Source of the DNA: an uncultured Flavobacteriaceae bacterium
GTDB lineage: Bacteria > Bacteroidota > Bacteroidia > Flavobacteriales > Flavobacteriaceae
Assembly (NCBI GenBank): GCA_943789365.1
Contig: CALSTV010000001.1
Coordinates: forward strand, 248,001 to 312,000
Direction of reading: 5' to 3'
DNA length: 64,000 nucleotides
A program made the position numbers and the translations under genes. Below, in pieces: positions 32,653 to 42,068 of this stretch; position 1 is the stretch's first letter, and each line of letters starts with the position of its first letter. Under the pieces are notes generated by a model that made no database searches, was not told where the DNA came from, and saw only the letters and a program-made list of their open reading frames with translations.

Positions 32653-34209
32653 ATGAAAAAAAGTACGCTTTTCAGTTATTTATTTTTCTGCGTTTTTCTA
32701 TCGCAGATGTATGCACAAACTCCCCCTCCCATAAACGGGGTAACATGCTCACCAAGCAGTCCAAGCTCCTATATTATATACGGAAGACTTTGAATATGCT
32801 TCTTCGGCAGATGCCATGTCTAACGGAGGATGGAGTGGAGACATTAAAGACCACAATCAAAGCATCAACTATCCAAAAAACGGTGTTTGGGGAATTACGC
32901 TCGAATCTGAAATGCGATCTGGAGGAACAGGTCCAGACGCAGCACATTCAGAAAACAAATATTTTATGTTCGACGCAAACGGAGCTACCAATCGTGCAAA
33001 GGCCGTAAGTCCAGATGGCACTATCATTGACCTTGTTCCTGGAAGATGGGATGCAGGCGGTTATTATATAAATACTGTTTTCGATGACGAGGCGGTAGAA
33101 ATCATTGAAGAAAATGGTGTTGCACAATCTCCATACACCGGTTCTTTTCAACCTGATGGACAATTGTCAGATTTAGACGACACCCATTCTACAGGGGAAT
33201 GGAAACTTCGTATTTGGGATTTCTTGATTGAAGATTCAGGTACTTTAGATAGCTGGAGTATTCAAATTGTTGGAACTGCTCAAGACCTTGACAACGACGG
33301 AATTGACAACAACTTTGACATCTGCCCAGAACTTGCCAATCCTGAGCAAGAAGATTTTGACAACGATGGCATTGGAGATTTATGTGATGATGATATTGAT
33401 AATGATGGTGTTTTAAACGGCATTGACAACTGTAACTATACGCCTCTAGGAGATGCAGTCGATATTTACGGATGTACTATCTTTTCGTTACCTGCTACTA
33501 ATTTCACAAATAAAATTTCTAGTGAAACCTGTAACAATAGCAATAACGGAAGTATTTATATTGAGGCCATTGAATTGTATAATTACACGGCGCATTTGGT
33601 TGGAAATGGTTTAGACCGCATTCAAACATTTGATAGCGCTACCCTTTTCAATAACTTAGAGGCTGGAGCTCTATGAAATATGCATTTCTGTGGAGAGTCA
33701 AGAAGACTATGAACTTTGTTTTGATGCCGTGATTACGGAACCTGAGGATTTTACAGTGGTTTCTAAAACAGATAAAACAAATGGTGAGCTCAATTTAGCA
33801 CTTACTGGAGGCGCTAATTATTATATTGAACTCAATGGTACATATCACTACCACAACAGACGATGAAGTTTCTATTAAGCTTGAAAGTGGCATCAATCAG
33901 CTTTCAATAACTACGGATAAAAACTGCCAAGGTGTCTTTACTAAAACGATCAACAATTCAGTTGAACCCCTTGTCTATCCAAATCCTATTTCGGATGAAC
34001 ACATCCTTAACATTGTACTCAATAACACAGAATTGAGCGAAGTACATGTGACTTTAGCTTCACAAATGGGACAAGTAATTTTCTCAGAAAACATTCAATT
34101 AAATGCTGGAACAGGTACCATAGACATCTCAAACCTTGCCTCTGGTTTATACATACTTACGATCCCTTCAAATGAAGGCATCTCTAATATTAAAATCATA
34201 AAAAATTAA
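32653..34209 (+). pseudogene. T9SS protein with P-domain and thrombospondin type 3 repeats, frameshifted
   Basis: A signal peptide starts at ATG 32653 (MKKSTLFSYLFFCVFLSQMYAQ). The frame changes between 32744 and 32793, then reads a proprotein-convertase P-domain (TGEWKLRIWDFLIEDSGTLDSWSIQI), calcium-binding type 3 repeats (DLDNDGIDNN, DFDNDGIGDLCDDDIDNDGV) and a beta-sandwich. A second shift lies at about 33665-33672 (GAL-stop, with YEICISVESQEDYELCF continuing in another frame) and a third at about 33838. The end is a T9SS sorting domain (VYPNPISD). Protein similarity continues across all three breaks, so this is either a recent pseudogene or a run of single-base sequence errors. Intact relatives sit beside the FnIII lipoprotein that follows. 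Confidence 0.8.
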
Positions 34210-34213
34210 GAAA

Positions 34214-34894
34214 ATGAAAAAATTAAGCTTATTAATTATACTCTGCATCATTAGCAGTTGTCAAGTAGAAGACGATTTTGTACCAAAGGCCCCTGCTCCT
34301 GCGAATTTGATTTTCCCAGACAACAATCATGAATGCACCGAAGGAATTGCTGTACAAGGAACCAACAGGACGGAAGTCGTTTTCACTTGGGAAAATGATA
34401 TCCTTGCCGATGGGTATACATTAGTTCTGAAAGACCTTTCAACACAAACTGAACGCCTATTTAAATCAAACGTTAACGAGGCCACGGTAGAACTTGAAAA
34501 AGCAACTGCATATTCCTGGTATGTCATCTCTCACAATATTTATAACTTAGAGACTGTGCAAAGTGATATCTGGAAATTTTTCAATGCTGGTGATCCTGTA
34601 ACTTCTTACACACCATTCCCAGCGGATGCCGTTTTTCCAGAACATGCAGGGACATACACGAATCTAACTTCGTTGAGGTTGCAATGGAATGGATTGGATA
34701 TTGACAATGACATTAGCAGTTATGATGTCTATTTTGATACGACAAAAGAGTTTACAACTCCTATAAGTAACACTATTCACAATACTATGGATATAACCGT
34801 TACGCCTGGAAGTGTTTATTATTGGAGAATCGTAACAAATGACGCTGAAGGCAATACATCGCAATCGGAAATTTTTGAATTTAAGATTGAATAA
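34214..34894 (+). CDS. lipoprotein with fibronectin type III-like domains
   Basis: 226 residues. Lipobox SSC then QVEDDF: acidic residues just after the lipidated Cys resemble the flavobacterial surface-export signal, so surface display is likely (inference). Two FnIII-like domains follow (about 28-125 and 130-226, ending YYWRIVTNDAEGN). The gene starts 4 bases after the P-domain gene stop, so the two form one unit. This pair is common in Flavobacteriia and of unknown function; a role as a surface receptor or scaffold for its P-domain partner is a guess. Confidence 0.8.
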   Translation: MKKLSLLIILCIISSCQVEDDFVPKAPAPANLIFPDNNHECTEGIAVQGTNRTEVVFTWENDILADGYTLVLKDLSTQTERLFKSNVNEATVELEKATAYSWYVISHNIYNLETVQSDIWKFFNAGDPVTSYTPFPADAVFPEHAGTYTNLTSLRLQWNGLDIDNDISSYDVYFDTTKEFTTPISNTIHNTMDITVTPGSVYYWRIVTNDAEGNTSQSEIFEFKIE

Positions 34895-34915
34895 GGAATA
34901 CGCTTTTAAGTGTAA

Positions 34916-34939
34916 AAAGAGGGCTAGCAAGCCCTCTTT
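34916..34939 (+). terminator. terminator after FnIII lipoprotein gene
   Basis: AAAGAGGGCT / AGCCCTCTTT perfect 10-bp stem with a 4-base loop, then T-run. Confidence 0.9.
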
Positions 34940-35210
34940 TTTGTTTTAATCCGTTTCTTAATTCTCCAAGAAAAAAATCACAACAAGTTCAATTCATTAC
35001 ATCCATTTGTTTTAACAAAATGAATACCACTCTCTTTACTACCCCCCCCCTTATAATCAACACTCTACACTATTAAACCATTTCTCCTACATACAACACC
35101 AATAGCCCTATCATTGCCTATTTTGCAAGATTTAAACAAGAACTTGTAAGATATGGACTGTTTTTTTTTTCGATAAATTTATAATTTGCTTTGACCTAAA
35201 CTTAATAATT
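34940..35210. other. intergenic region with C9 and T10 homopolymers
   Basis: It contains nine consecutive C at 35042-35050 and a run of about ten T near 35161-35170, upstream of the disrupted gene at 35211. Long C-tracts are rare in this AT-rich sequence. The gene promoter should lie between 35170 and 35210 but is not a clean consensus. Confidence 0.5.
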
Positions 35211-36930
35211 ATGAAAAAAATTACTTGCATTGCCACTTTGTTAGCGGCGTCCCTGTCTTTTGGACAAAACTTAGCGACCAATGGAGATTTTGAGAGCTCC
35301 AATCCTTACGACAATGTGGCGCATGGACAACCCACCGATGACCCATCATTGCTTTCAACAAATTACATTGATGACACCTATTTTAAAAGGGCAAAAAACA
35401 ATAAATACGGGTTTATAGAAGAAACCGACCCTAGTTTTATCCAAGGCACAAGAGGTGCTAAGTTACCAGTAGACTCCGGAATGCACATACGCTATGGAGT
35501 GCACTCCATTCTAACTCCTGGAGTTACCTATACCATAAAAATTGATTTCCATGCGCTTGAAGGTGCTGTCTATAACAAAGCATTTAGTTTTAATTATTAC
35601 CAAGGCTCTAATAAAAACATTGGTGGTATTGGTAGCAATTACAAACCAACCCTTGGATGGACAACCTGGAGCAGTCAGTTTAACTATGCAGATATCAATA
35701 CCTACCCGGAATATGATTCGGAATCTACAAGTGAATATATTCACTTTGGTATTGCGCAAGGTACGCAAACAACCGCTACCTATATTGACAATCTAGAAAT
35801 CGTTATTTTAGGGTGTATTCAAGAAGATATCCAATTTGAAAACGGAACAACTTCTGCAACCAGTATTTATGCGAATGATGTGAACAATGGTGTTCCCGTA
35901 AGCCATTGGCTCTAACGCCAAGCCTGACTTCCGCTATGCTTTCTACGAAGCTGACGGTACCACCAAGTGCTGACTGCCAAGTTCACCTTAAATCCTGACG
36001 GTACTATTACCGCCGTCTCGAGCTACTGAAGACACCGATTACAAGACTCACGTACAAGCTTAACAAGTACTGCGCGACGCCGACAGCTCTGGTACTAACG
36101 ACTGGGATGAAATTACGCAAACAATTCGAATAGCAGCACCTATCGTTTATTTACCGGAAAAGAACGTATTTTCGTTTGACACCGACGATGATTTAGAAGG
36201 TTGGGTAGACAATACTTTTGTAGGAGCACCAACGGTGGTTTCTGGAGGTGCAATGACGGTTACGCTTCCTCCATTACCAGTAGACATTAATACCCCTTTA
36301 AAAACCATCCTTGACCATACAGGAACAAGTGTAAACCCTCAGAACAACGATTATGTTTACATCCGTTATCAAAACAATTCTGACAATGAAACGTTTCGCT
36401 TTCAAATGACCAATAACAGCGGTGAAAATCAAGGATATGTTATAGACAATGGAACCGACTTTAAAATTAATACTACTGGCTACGAAGTATTACAAATTCA
36501 TTTAGCAGCACAGAGTAAATGGTCTACGGCAATCAATGCAACGAATTTCCAAATGCAGGTGAGAAATGAAGTGCTGCAGGCTAATGACGGGTATATTGGA
36601 GACATCACTTCTCCCGGTACATTTATTGTAGACCAAATCGTCTTTAGCAGCCTTCCAACATGGGAGGAAGTAGAAGAAGAATTATCAATAGACAACATCA
36701 TCAAAGAAGATGCTAGTATTGCGTTGTACCCCAACCCGGTGAATGCCGTTTTAAATATTCAATCTAACAACGAAATTGATTCGGTAACCATATGCAATGC
36801 GGTTGGTCAAAACGTGCTTATTCACAATAGCTCTGCTATGGATGTGAGTCATTTACCTAAGGGAATTTACATATGTATCATACAACAGAGCAATGGAAAC
36901 ATTTCTACAAAACGCTTTGTAAAAAACTAA
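35211..36930 (+). pseudogene. T9SS protein with CBM-like modules, multiply disrupted
   Basis: An intact N-terminal part (234 codons) has a signal peptide (ITCIATLLAASLSFGQ) and a CBM4/9-like sandwich (TNGDFESSNPYD ... TYIDNLEIVIL). After GVPVS the frame breaks. Protein-like segments continue in changing frames (GSNAKPDFRYAFYEADGTTK; VLTAKFTLNPDGTITA; ATEDTDYKTHVQA then a TAA; QVLRDADSSGTNDWDEITQT) between about 35905 and 36120. A long in-frame part with VFSFDTDDDLEGWV and NETFRFQM resembles module 2 of 30993 and 38011, ending in a T9SS sorting domain (LYPNPVNAV). The broken patch has about 51% GC by hand count, well above its surroundings. Pseudogene, chimera or assembly error are all possible. 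Confidence 0.78.
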
Positions 36931-36951
36931 TACGTAACAACACATCACAAA

Positions 36952-36987
36952 AAAGGGTTTGATTGCAAATAGGCAATCAAACCCTTT
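36952..36987 (+). terminator. terminator after 35211 gene
   Basis: Perfect 15-bp stem AAAGGGTTTGATTGC / GCAATCAAACCCTTT with a 6-base loop, then T. Confidence 0.92.
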
Positions 36988-37054
36988 TTCATTCAATGTA
37001 ATTTTTATTGTAAGTATTGCAAGAACTCAACCGTTTAGCATCACAACAGATATC

Positions 37055-37062
37055 TACTTTTG
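37055..37062 (+). promoter_or_regulatory. -7 promoter box TACTTTTG
   Basis: Matches TAnnTTTG, 30 bases before the ATG at 37092. TTTA occurs about 20 bases upstream in place of the -33 TTTG. Confidence 0.5.
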
Positions 37063-37091
37063 TTGACATACAAACACTAATAACTTTCATT

Positions 37092-37844
37092 ATGAAAAAA
37101 ATTACTTTACTTATTGTATGCTTGGTAGCCATCAACGTACAAGCACAAACTATTAAATCAGGACTTGGAACACTGTCGAGCACAAATAGTGTGGGTGCAG
37201 CTTGCCCTGTGTTTACAGAAGATGGAATTGTTGTTGCAGAAGATGCAGCTTCCATCACCTATACTGTTGAAGTAGACGAGAATACTACAGATACTTTTAT
37301 TCACTTAAAAGTAACACATGATTCAAAGTGGAAAAACGACAGTGAAGCACCAGCAATAAGCGACTGGGCGAACAAATTAACAGGAGATGCCAATCTAACG
37401 CTTGTTGGACTGGATAAAAACAATACGAACCTCAACGCGTGCGACGGAAGTTCAGGAAATAAAGTATTGTTATTGGTTTTTGAATATACCGGTACCTATT
37501 CAAACACCTTGGATACTTCGTACACATTCAGCGTTTTAAAAAATGACGACACCACAGACACGGTTATCATCAATATTTTAGGAAACCCAAACCTAAGTGC
37601 TAGCTATTTTGAAAATATAAACTTTCAGTTAAGTCCAAACCCAGCTTCAGATATGGTAAACCTTTCTGCTGCAAGCAACATTGAAAACGCTACCCTATAC
37701 AATATTGCTGGACAAGAACTTAGTGTAAGTACTTTTGACAGCCGAAATGCAAGTCTAGATATTTCACAATTATCCAAAGGGTTGTACGTCTTAAAAGTTA
37801 GTATAGATGGACATACGAATACCTACAAACTGATTAAAAAATAA
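37092..37844 (+). CDS. small T9SS-exported beta-sandwich protein
   Basis: About 250 residues from ATG at 37092, which begins a signal peptide (MKKITLLIVCLVAINVQAQ); an upstream in-frame start would mask it. A single beta-rich domain (about 20-170) ends with LLLVFEYTGTYSNTLDTSYTFSV and a T-x-x-x-I-N-I strand, a pattern also seen in 41236-41979 and 57865-58656. A T9SS sorting domain follows (LSPNPASDMV to the end). No enzyme motif. A monocistronic unit with its own promoter and terminator. Function unknown; glycan binding outside the cell is inferred from context. Confidence 0.75.
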   Translation: MKKITLLIVCLVAINVQAQTIKSGLGTLSSTNSVGAACPVFTEDGIVVAEDAASITYTVEVDENTTDTFIHLKVTHDSKWKNDSEAPAISDWANKLTGDANLTLVGLDKNNTNLNACDGSSGNKVLLLVFEYTGTYSNTLDTSYTFSVLKNDDTTDTVIINILGNPNLSASYFENINFQLSPNPASDMVNLSAASNIENATLYNIAGQELSVSTFDSRNASLDISQLSKGLYVLKVSIDGHTNTYKLIKK

Positions 37845-37865
37845 AACATTCAAACACGAAACTAA

Positions 37866-37899
37866 AAAAGCGTCCATAATTAATATTATGGACGCTTTT
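37866..37899 (+). terminator. terminator after 37092 gene
   Basis: Perfect 15-bp stem AAAAGCGTCCATAAT / ATTATGGACGCTTTT with a 4-base loop, then T. Confidence 0.93.
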
Positions 37900-37969
37900 T
37901 TTGAATGTTCTTTTGTAATAAGTATTAATTTTTGTCAAATATGAACAGGTTTAAATCTAAGAGCTAACA

Positions 37970-37977
37970 TAACTTTG
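37970..37977 (+). promoter_or_regulatory. -7 promoter box TAACTTTG
   Basis: Matches TAnnTTTG 33 bases before the ATG at 38011; no exact -33 TTTG at the usual distance. Confidence 0.5.
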
Positions 37978-38010
37978 TATCACTTATTAACCATTTATAC
38001 GCATGCAATT

Positions 38011-39357
38011 ATGAAAAAAATTATTCTTTTATTTCTTTTTATTCCATTCATAGGAATCGCACAAACGCTATTTGAATTTAATACCGCGGGAAATTTGGAA
38101 GGTTGGGACGTATGTGACAGTTGTTCTGCCACTTATCCGAACACTACCGATAATACAGGTGCACTTACTTTAAAATACACTGGGAAAAATGGAAATTTAA
38201 TAAAGGACGACTTGGCGGTAAATGGATCTACTTATAAAGTTATTGCTATTACACTTAAAAATGTTGCAGCCACGGGTCCAGACGAAATTCAAGTACGATT
38301 TCCAAAAAATGATTTAACGGATGCCAAAGAAACTTTTACCATTCCTCAAAGCATGACAGAATTTGTTACTTTCGAAATAGACTTAAGTGGCAATACTTCT
38401 TGGGGAGATGATGAAGGTAACGCCCTACAGGATGGTCTTGGAACAGATGATGGTTTAGAGAACTATATAAAATTAGTCCCGAGATCAGGGGGTGGTAAAT
38501 ACAATGGTAGTAACGAAGAAATTATCATCTCAAAAATTGAATTTTTAGAAGAATTATCTCCTCTACCTCAAAAATTAGATTATACATTTGATACTCTAGA
38601 CGACGTAGAAGGCTGGGTAGGAAATGGCAAACTCGAAGAGGATATAAGTATCGTAGTGGATGAAGGCTTAAAAATAAAATTTTATGATGTATCACTAGCT
38701 ACGGATGGAAAAGCAGCCATTGATCAACCAAACTACAGTGTCGATCCAAGTGCGTACCAATACCTCTATGTTGTATATAAAAACGAATCTAGTAACGACA
38801 CGTTCAGATTTCAATACGGAACGGAAGACGGGAATAGCTCTATAAGCCGAAATACTTCAGCGGGAGAAAACCCTTTGTTAATAAACACTACTGGGGCACA
38901 TGTACTTAAATTTGATTTCACTGCCGTGGACAATTGGAAATTAAAAGATTATGCCTTTGACTTCAACATTCAAATAAAAAACGAAGGATTTGAAGCGGCT
39001 GAAGCTGGGTTTAATGAAGATGTATCTACACCCGGTACTTTTTATATTAAAAGGCTGCTGTTTAGTGACCAAAACTACGACGAATCACAAATGATAAACA
39101 ATTTCACACTCGACACTAAAAACACGGCTTCTAAAGAAGCTAATATTGTGCTATCCCCTAACCCTGTTGAAAACACATTTACAGTGCATTCGGACCAACG
39201 CATTGCTAAAATAGAAGTATACAATAGCTTAGGACAAATAGTACTGACTGGCAACAATAACACCGCAAATGTTAACCAGCTACACAATGGCATCTATACT
39301 TGTAAAATATACCAAGCTGATGGAAGTGTAACTACAAAACGCTTTGTAAAACAATAA
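38011..39357 (+). CDS. T9SS-exported protein with two CBM-like beta-sandwich modules
   Basis: About 448 residues from ATG at 38011 (MKKIILLFLFIPFIGIAQ signal peptide). Module 1 (about 20-180) begins FEFNTAGNLEGWDV; module 2 (about 190-360) begins YTFDTLDDVEGWVGNG and contains NESSNDTFRFQY and STPGTFYIKRLLF. A type A T9SS sorting domain follows (LSPNPVENT ... GIYTCKIYQADGS). The same two-module plan is seen in 30993-32261, with closely matching sorting domains (TCKIY.(A/E)DGSV..KRFVKQ). Probable extracellular glycan-binding protein; no catalytic signature. Own promoter and terminator. Confidence 0.82.
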   Translation: MKKIILLFLFIPFIGIAQTLFEFNTAGNLEGWDVCDSCSATYPNTTDNTGALTLKYTGKNGNLIKDDLAVNGSTYKVIAITLKNVAATGPDEIQVRFPKNDLTDAKETFTIPQSMTEFVTFEIDLSGNTSWGDDEGNALQDGLGTDDGLENYIKLVPRSGGGKYNGSNEEIIISKIEFLEELSPLPQKLDYTFDTLDDVEGWVGNGKLEEDISIVVDEGLKIKFYDVSLATDGKAAIDQPNYSVDPSAYQYLYVVYKNESSNDTFRFQYGTEDGNSSISRNTSAGENPLLINTTGAHVLKFDFTAVDNWKLKDYAFDFNIQIKNEGFEAAEAGFNEDVSTPGTFYIKRLLFSDQNYDESQMINNFTLDTKNTASKEANIVLSPNPVENTFTVHSDQRIAKIEVYNSLGQIVLTGNNNTANVNQLHNGIYTCKIYQADGSVTTKRFVKQ

Positions 39358-39398
39358 CATCTCTTATAACGCGGATCAACTAATTTAAATGTACACAG

Positions 39399-39422
39399 CC
39401 TCAAGGACTTCGGTTTTTGAGG
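39399..39422 (+). terminator. weak terminator after 38011 gene
   Basis: CCTCAA / TTGAGG stem with a 12-base loop followed by TTTTATTTT. Confidence 0.6.
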
Positions 39423-39504
39423 TTTTATTTTATTTTCGTCTCAATTTGAAATATTTGCGTTAATAACTGTTCTTTTTGAAGGCTAAATTATAACAATACC
39501 TAAT

Positions 39505-39512
39505 TATTTTTG
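39505..39512 (+). promoter_or_regulatory. -7 promoter box TATTTTTG
   Basis: Matches TAnnTTTG 24 bases before the sulfatase ATG at 39537. A TTTG lies 26 bases upstream (39475-39478), slightly further than usual. Confidence 0.55.
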
Positions 39513-39536
39513 TAATACACAACCAAACATCAATCT

Positions 39537-41033
39537 ATGAATTACCTAAAAAAAATCGCTCTGCCTTTATTCGTATTGACAACGCTCGTTGCTTGTCAAG
39601 ATAAAACAAGTAACACACAAAAGAGTACGAAACCAGAGAATAGCAAACCAAACATCTTATTGATCTATACGGACGATCAAGGAACCTTAGATGCAGGTTG
39701 CTATGGTGTTACAGACATCAAAACACCTGTGCTAGACAAATTGGCCGAAACCGGGATTCGTTTTACGCAGGCCTATGCGCATACCGTTTGTTGTCCTTCT
39801 AGGGCTGCATTACTTACCGGTAGAGCACCACAAAGAGGCGGTGTGAATCAATGGACTTCCTGTAGCCCTGCCGATAAAGAAGGACGTGTTTTAGATTTAA
39901 AAGAGATTACCATTGCAGAACATTTAAAAAATTATGGATATGCTACCGGACTCATTGGAAAATGGCATTTAGGAGCTACGATGGATCATGGCCCCTTAGA
40001 CCAAGGCTTTGATACTTTTTATGGATTTAGAGGTGGTTTTATCGATTACTACAGCCATAAATTTCTACATGCCAAATGGCAGAAACCACAGTTCCATGAT
40101 TTGTACAATGGAAAAGAAGAAATTTTTGAAGACGGTACGTATTTCCCGGATTTACAAGTGGCACAGGCTCATAAATTCTTGGAAAGGAATACCGAAAATC
40201 CTTTCTTTTTGTATTTACCATTTAACTTACCGCATTATCCAGAACAACCAGACAATAAGTTTACCGCTCAATACAAAGATTTAGACTGGCCTAGAAGTTC
40301 GTATGCTCCTATGATTACGACTGTAGACGACCGAATTGGACAAGTACTAAATAAACTTGATGCTTTAGGTTTAAGAGAAAACACCATTATTATTTACATG
40401 AGTGATAACGGACATTCTACCGAGGATTATTACAACTGGCAAGTTAGTTATGGTGGTAATGGTGGCGGTGGCTATACCGGAAAATGGAGAGGTGCCAAAG
40501 GAAGCTTTTTTGAAGGAGGACTTAGAGTACCAGCAATTATAAGCTATCCAAAAGAATTACCACAAGGCGAAGTGCGAGACCAAGCCATTATAAATTTAGA
40601 CATCTTACCTACCCTATGTGAGTTGTTAGACATTCCTGTACCTAAAAACAAACTCGATGGAAAAAGTATCGTACCTGTACTTAAATCCAAAGACGCAGCA
40701 TCACCACATAAAGCCATGCATTGGATGTGGCAAGAAATGTGGGCTGTAAGAGAGGGCAACTGGAAATTGATTTACAAAGGGCATGATACTACAGGAAAAT
40801 ATAGCACACATCCTGAAAAAGAGTTTGAAATGCCTGAATACTATTTGGCAAAACTCGACGATGAAAACCCTGAAGAAATCAATTACGCAGCTACACAACC
40901 AAAAATTGTAGCGAAACTCTTGAAATTACATCAAGATTGGGCTAAAGATGTATTTGAAGGTTCTGGCTACCCAGACCCTAACCTGGTCAAAGAAGTCAAA
41001 TCAGCCCAAAAGCTCGGAACTACAAAATTGTAA
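39537..41033 (+). CDS. S1-family sulfatase, lipoprotein
   Basis: 498 residues with a lipobox VACQ (Cys20). Metal-binding Asp46-Asp47 in YTDDQG; formylglycine motif CCPSR with Cys85 as the modified residue; GKWHLG (Lys/His of the active site); MSDNGH (second metal pair). It removes sulfate esters from glycans. The YTDDQG / CCPSR / KWHLG set is typical of PUL sulfatases acting on algal or animal glycans. Single-gene unit with its own promoter and a strong terminator, in the middle of T9SS module genes. It is only distantly related to the sulfatase at 22335-23888, so the two probably remove different sulfates. Confidence 0.93.
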   Translation: MNYLKKIALPLFVLTTLVACQDKTSNTQKSTKPENSKPNILLIYTDDQGTLDAGCYGVTDIKTPVLDKLAETGIRFTQAYAHTVCCPSRAALLTGRAPQRGGVNQWTSCSPADKEGRVLDLKEITIAEHLKNYGYATGLIGKWHLGATMDHGPLDQGFDTFYGFRGGFIDYYSHKFLHAKWQKPQFHDLYNGKEEIFEDGTYFPDLQVAQAHKFLERNTENPFFLYLPFNLPHYPEQPDNKFTAQYKDLDWPRSSYAPMITTVDDRIGQVLNKLDALGLRENTIIIYMSDNGHSTEDYYNWQVSYGGNGGGGYTGKWRGAKGSFFEGGLRVPAIISYPKELPQGEVRDQAIINLDILPTLCELLDIPVPKNKLDGKSIVPVLKSKDAASPHKAMHWMWQEMWAVREGNWKLIYKGHDTTGKYSTHPEKEFEMPEYYLAKLDDENPEEINYAATQPKIVAKLLKLHQDWAKDVFEGSGYPDPNLVKEVKSAQKLGTTKL

Positions 41034-41050
41034 CCAATAGAATAAGACTA

Positions 41051-41086
41051 AAAAAGGTTTAAAACACAGGTGTTTTAAACCTTTTT
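41051..41086 (+). terminator. terminator after 39537 sulfatase
   Basis: Perfect 17-bp stem AAAAAGGTTTAAAACAC / GTGTTTTAAACCTTTTT with a 2-base loop, then T-run. Confidence 0.92.
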
Positions 41087-41199
41087 TTTGATTTTAATAA
41101 AATCTAATTATTCTAAAACGTCCTACTAACAAAAAAAACCGTGTGCAATTTGTAATATCTTTTGAAGAATTCGTGGTATATAAAATATTAATTCATGCT

Positions 41200-41207
41200 T
41201 AATTTTG
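41200..41207 (+). promoter_or_regulatory. -7 promoter box TAATTTTG
   Basis: Matches TAnnTTTG 28 bases before the ATG at 41236. Confidence 0.5.
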
Positions 41208-41235
41208 AAATCAATTAATATAAAACCCATTGATT

Positions 41236-41979
41236 ATGATTCGAAAAATTACATTTATTACTCTTTTATCTCTTACTAGCTTATCATTTGGACAAAGTTT
41301 TACCGTCTTAAAATCTAAGATGGTTGCTTCTAATGACTGTACAGTGATTGGAGGAATAACGAACACTGACGTTTCTACGATGACTTCTACTTACGATGTT
41401 ATCAATACAACTTCGGAGAAATATTTTGTTTTTCAAGTAAAAACTAGTGACGCTATGCCGGTTGCCACGAGTATTTCAGATTTAATTTCTTACGACTCAG
41501 GATCTACTAATTTTACAGTGACCAGTGCAGAGTCAAAACAGTTTTTAGGCAACGGAGGCTGTGGACAAGGTGTGACTGCTGGTAAGGAAATGCGCTTTAT
41601 TATTGAATACACACCTGATTACGTGATCGGAGTTTCAGAAACAGTTACATTCAACTTGGCGAACCTTCTTACGGGTATGACTAGTCATGCTTTTAGCTTG
41701 ACCGTAAATATCATTGAAGACCCGCTTGCAAGTGTAAATGCATTGGAACAGTTTGATTTCCATTTTGGTCCGGTGCCATCATCAGACCACATCAATGTGT
41801 CTGCAAACACAGCAATCGATACGGCAAGAATTGTAAATGTTCACGGACAAACTGTATTGTCTGCCAAAATCGACGACAAAACAAGCGCTGTAGATATTTC
41901 CAATTTACCTAATGGAATCTACGTATTACAAGTGAGTATAGGTGACACAACAGGAAGTTACCAATTCATTAAAAGCTAA
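41236..41979 (+). CDS. small T9SS-exported beta-sandwich protein
   Basis: About 247 residues from ATG at 41236 (MIRKITFITLLSLTSLSFGQ signal peptide); an in-frame TTG two codons earlier is less likely. One beta-rich domain (about 20-165) contains CGQGV, FIIEYTPDYVIGVSETVTFNLANL and a closing SLTVNI strand, a pattern shared with 37092-37844 and 57865-58656. A T9SS sorting domain follows, starting FHFGPVPSSDHI, where the usual YPNP reads FGPVP. Own promoter; a shared bidirectional terminator separates it from the convergent beta-helix gene. Function unknown. Confidence 0.74.
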   Translation: MIRKITFITLLSLTSLSFGQSFTVLKSKMVASNDCTVIGGITNTDVSTMTSTYDVINTTSEKYFVFQVKTSDAMPVATSISDLISYDSGSTNFTVTSAESKQFLGNGGCGQGVTAGKEMRFIIEYTPDYVIGVSETVTFNLANLLTGMTSHAFSLTVNIIEDPLASVNALEQFDFHFGPVPSSDHINVSANTAIDTARIVNVHGQTVLSAKIDDKTSAVDISNLPNGIYVLQVSIGDTTGSYQFIKS

Positions 41980-41998
41980 AAATCCCCCCAGTTTTTTT

Positions 41999-42026
41999 GC
42001 CCAAACTTTTAATTAAAAGTTTGGGC
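41999..42026. terminator. bidirectional terminator
   Basis: Perfect 12-bp stem GCCCAAACTTTT / AAAAGTTTGGGC with an AATT loop and T-runs on both sides. It serves the convergent genes at 41236 and 42069. Confidence 0.92.
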
Positions 42027-42068
42027 ATTTTATTTTAATTATACCACTATATTGAATGAATCACCTAA

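Noticed and set aside
32625-34209. Programmed ribosomal frameshifting as explanation of the frame changes
   Set aside because: Three shifts at unrelated sequences without a slippery heptamer and downstream structure are better explained by mutation or sequence error.
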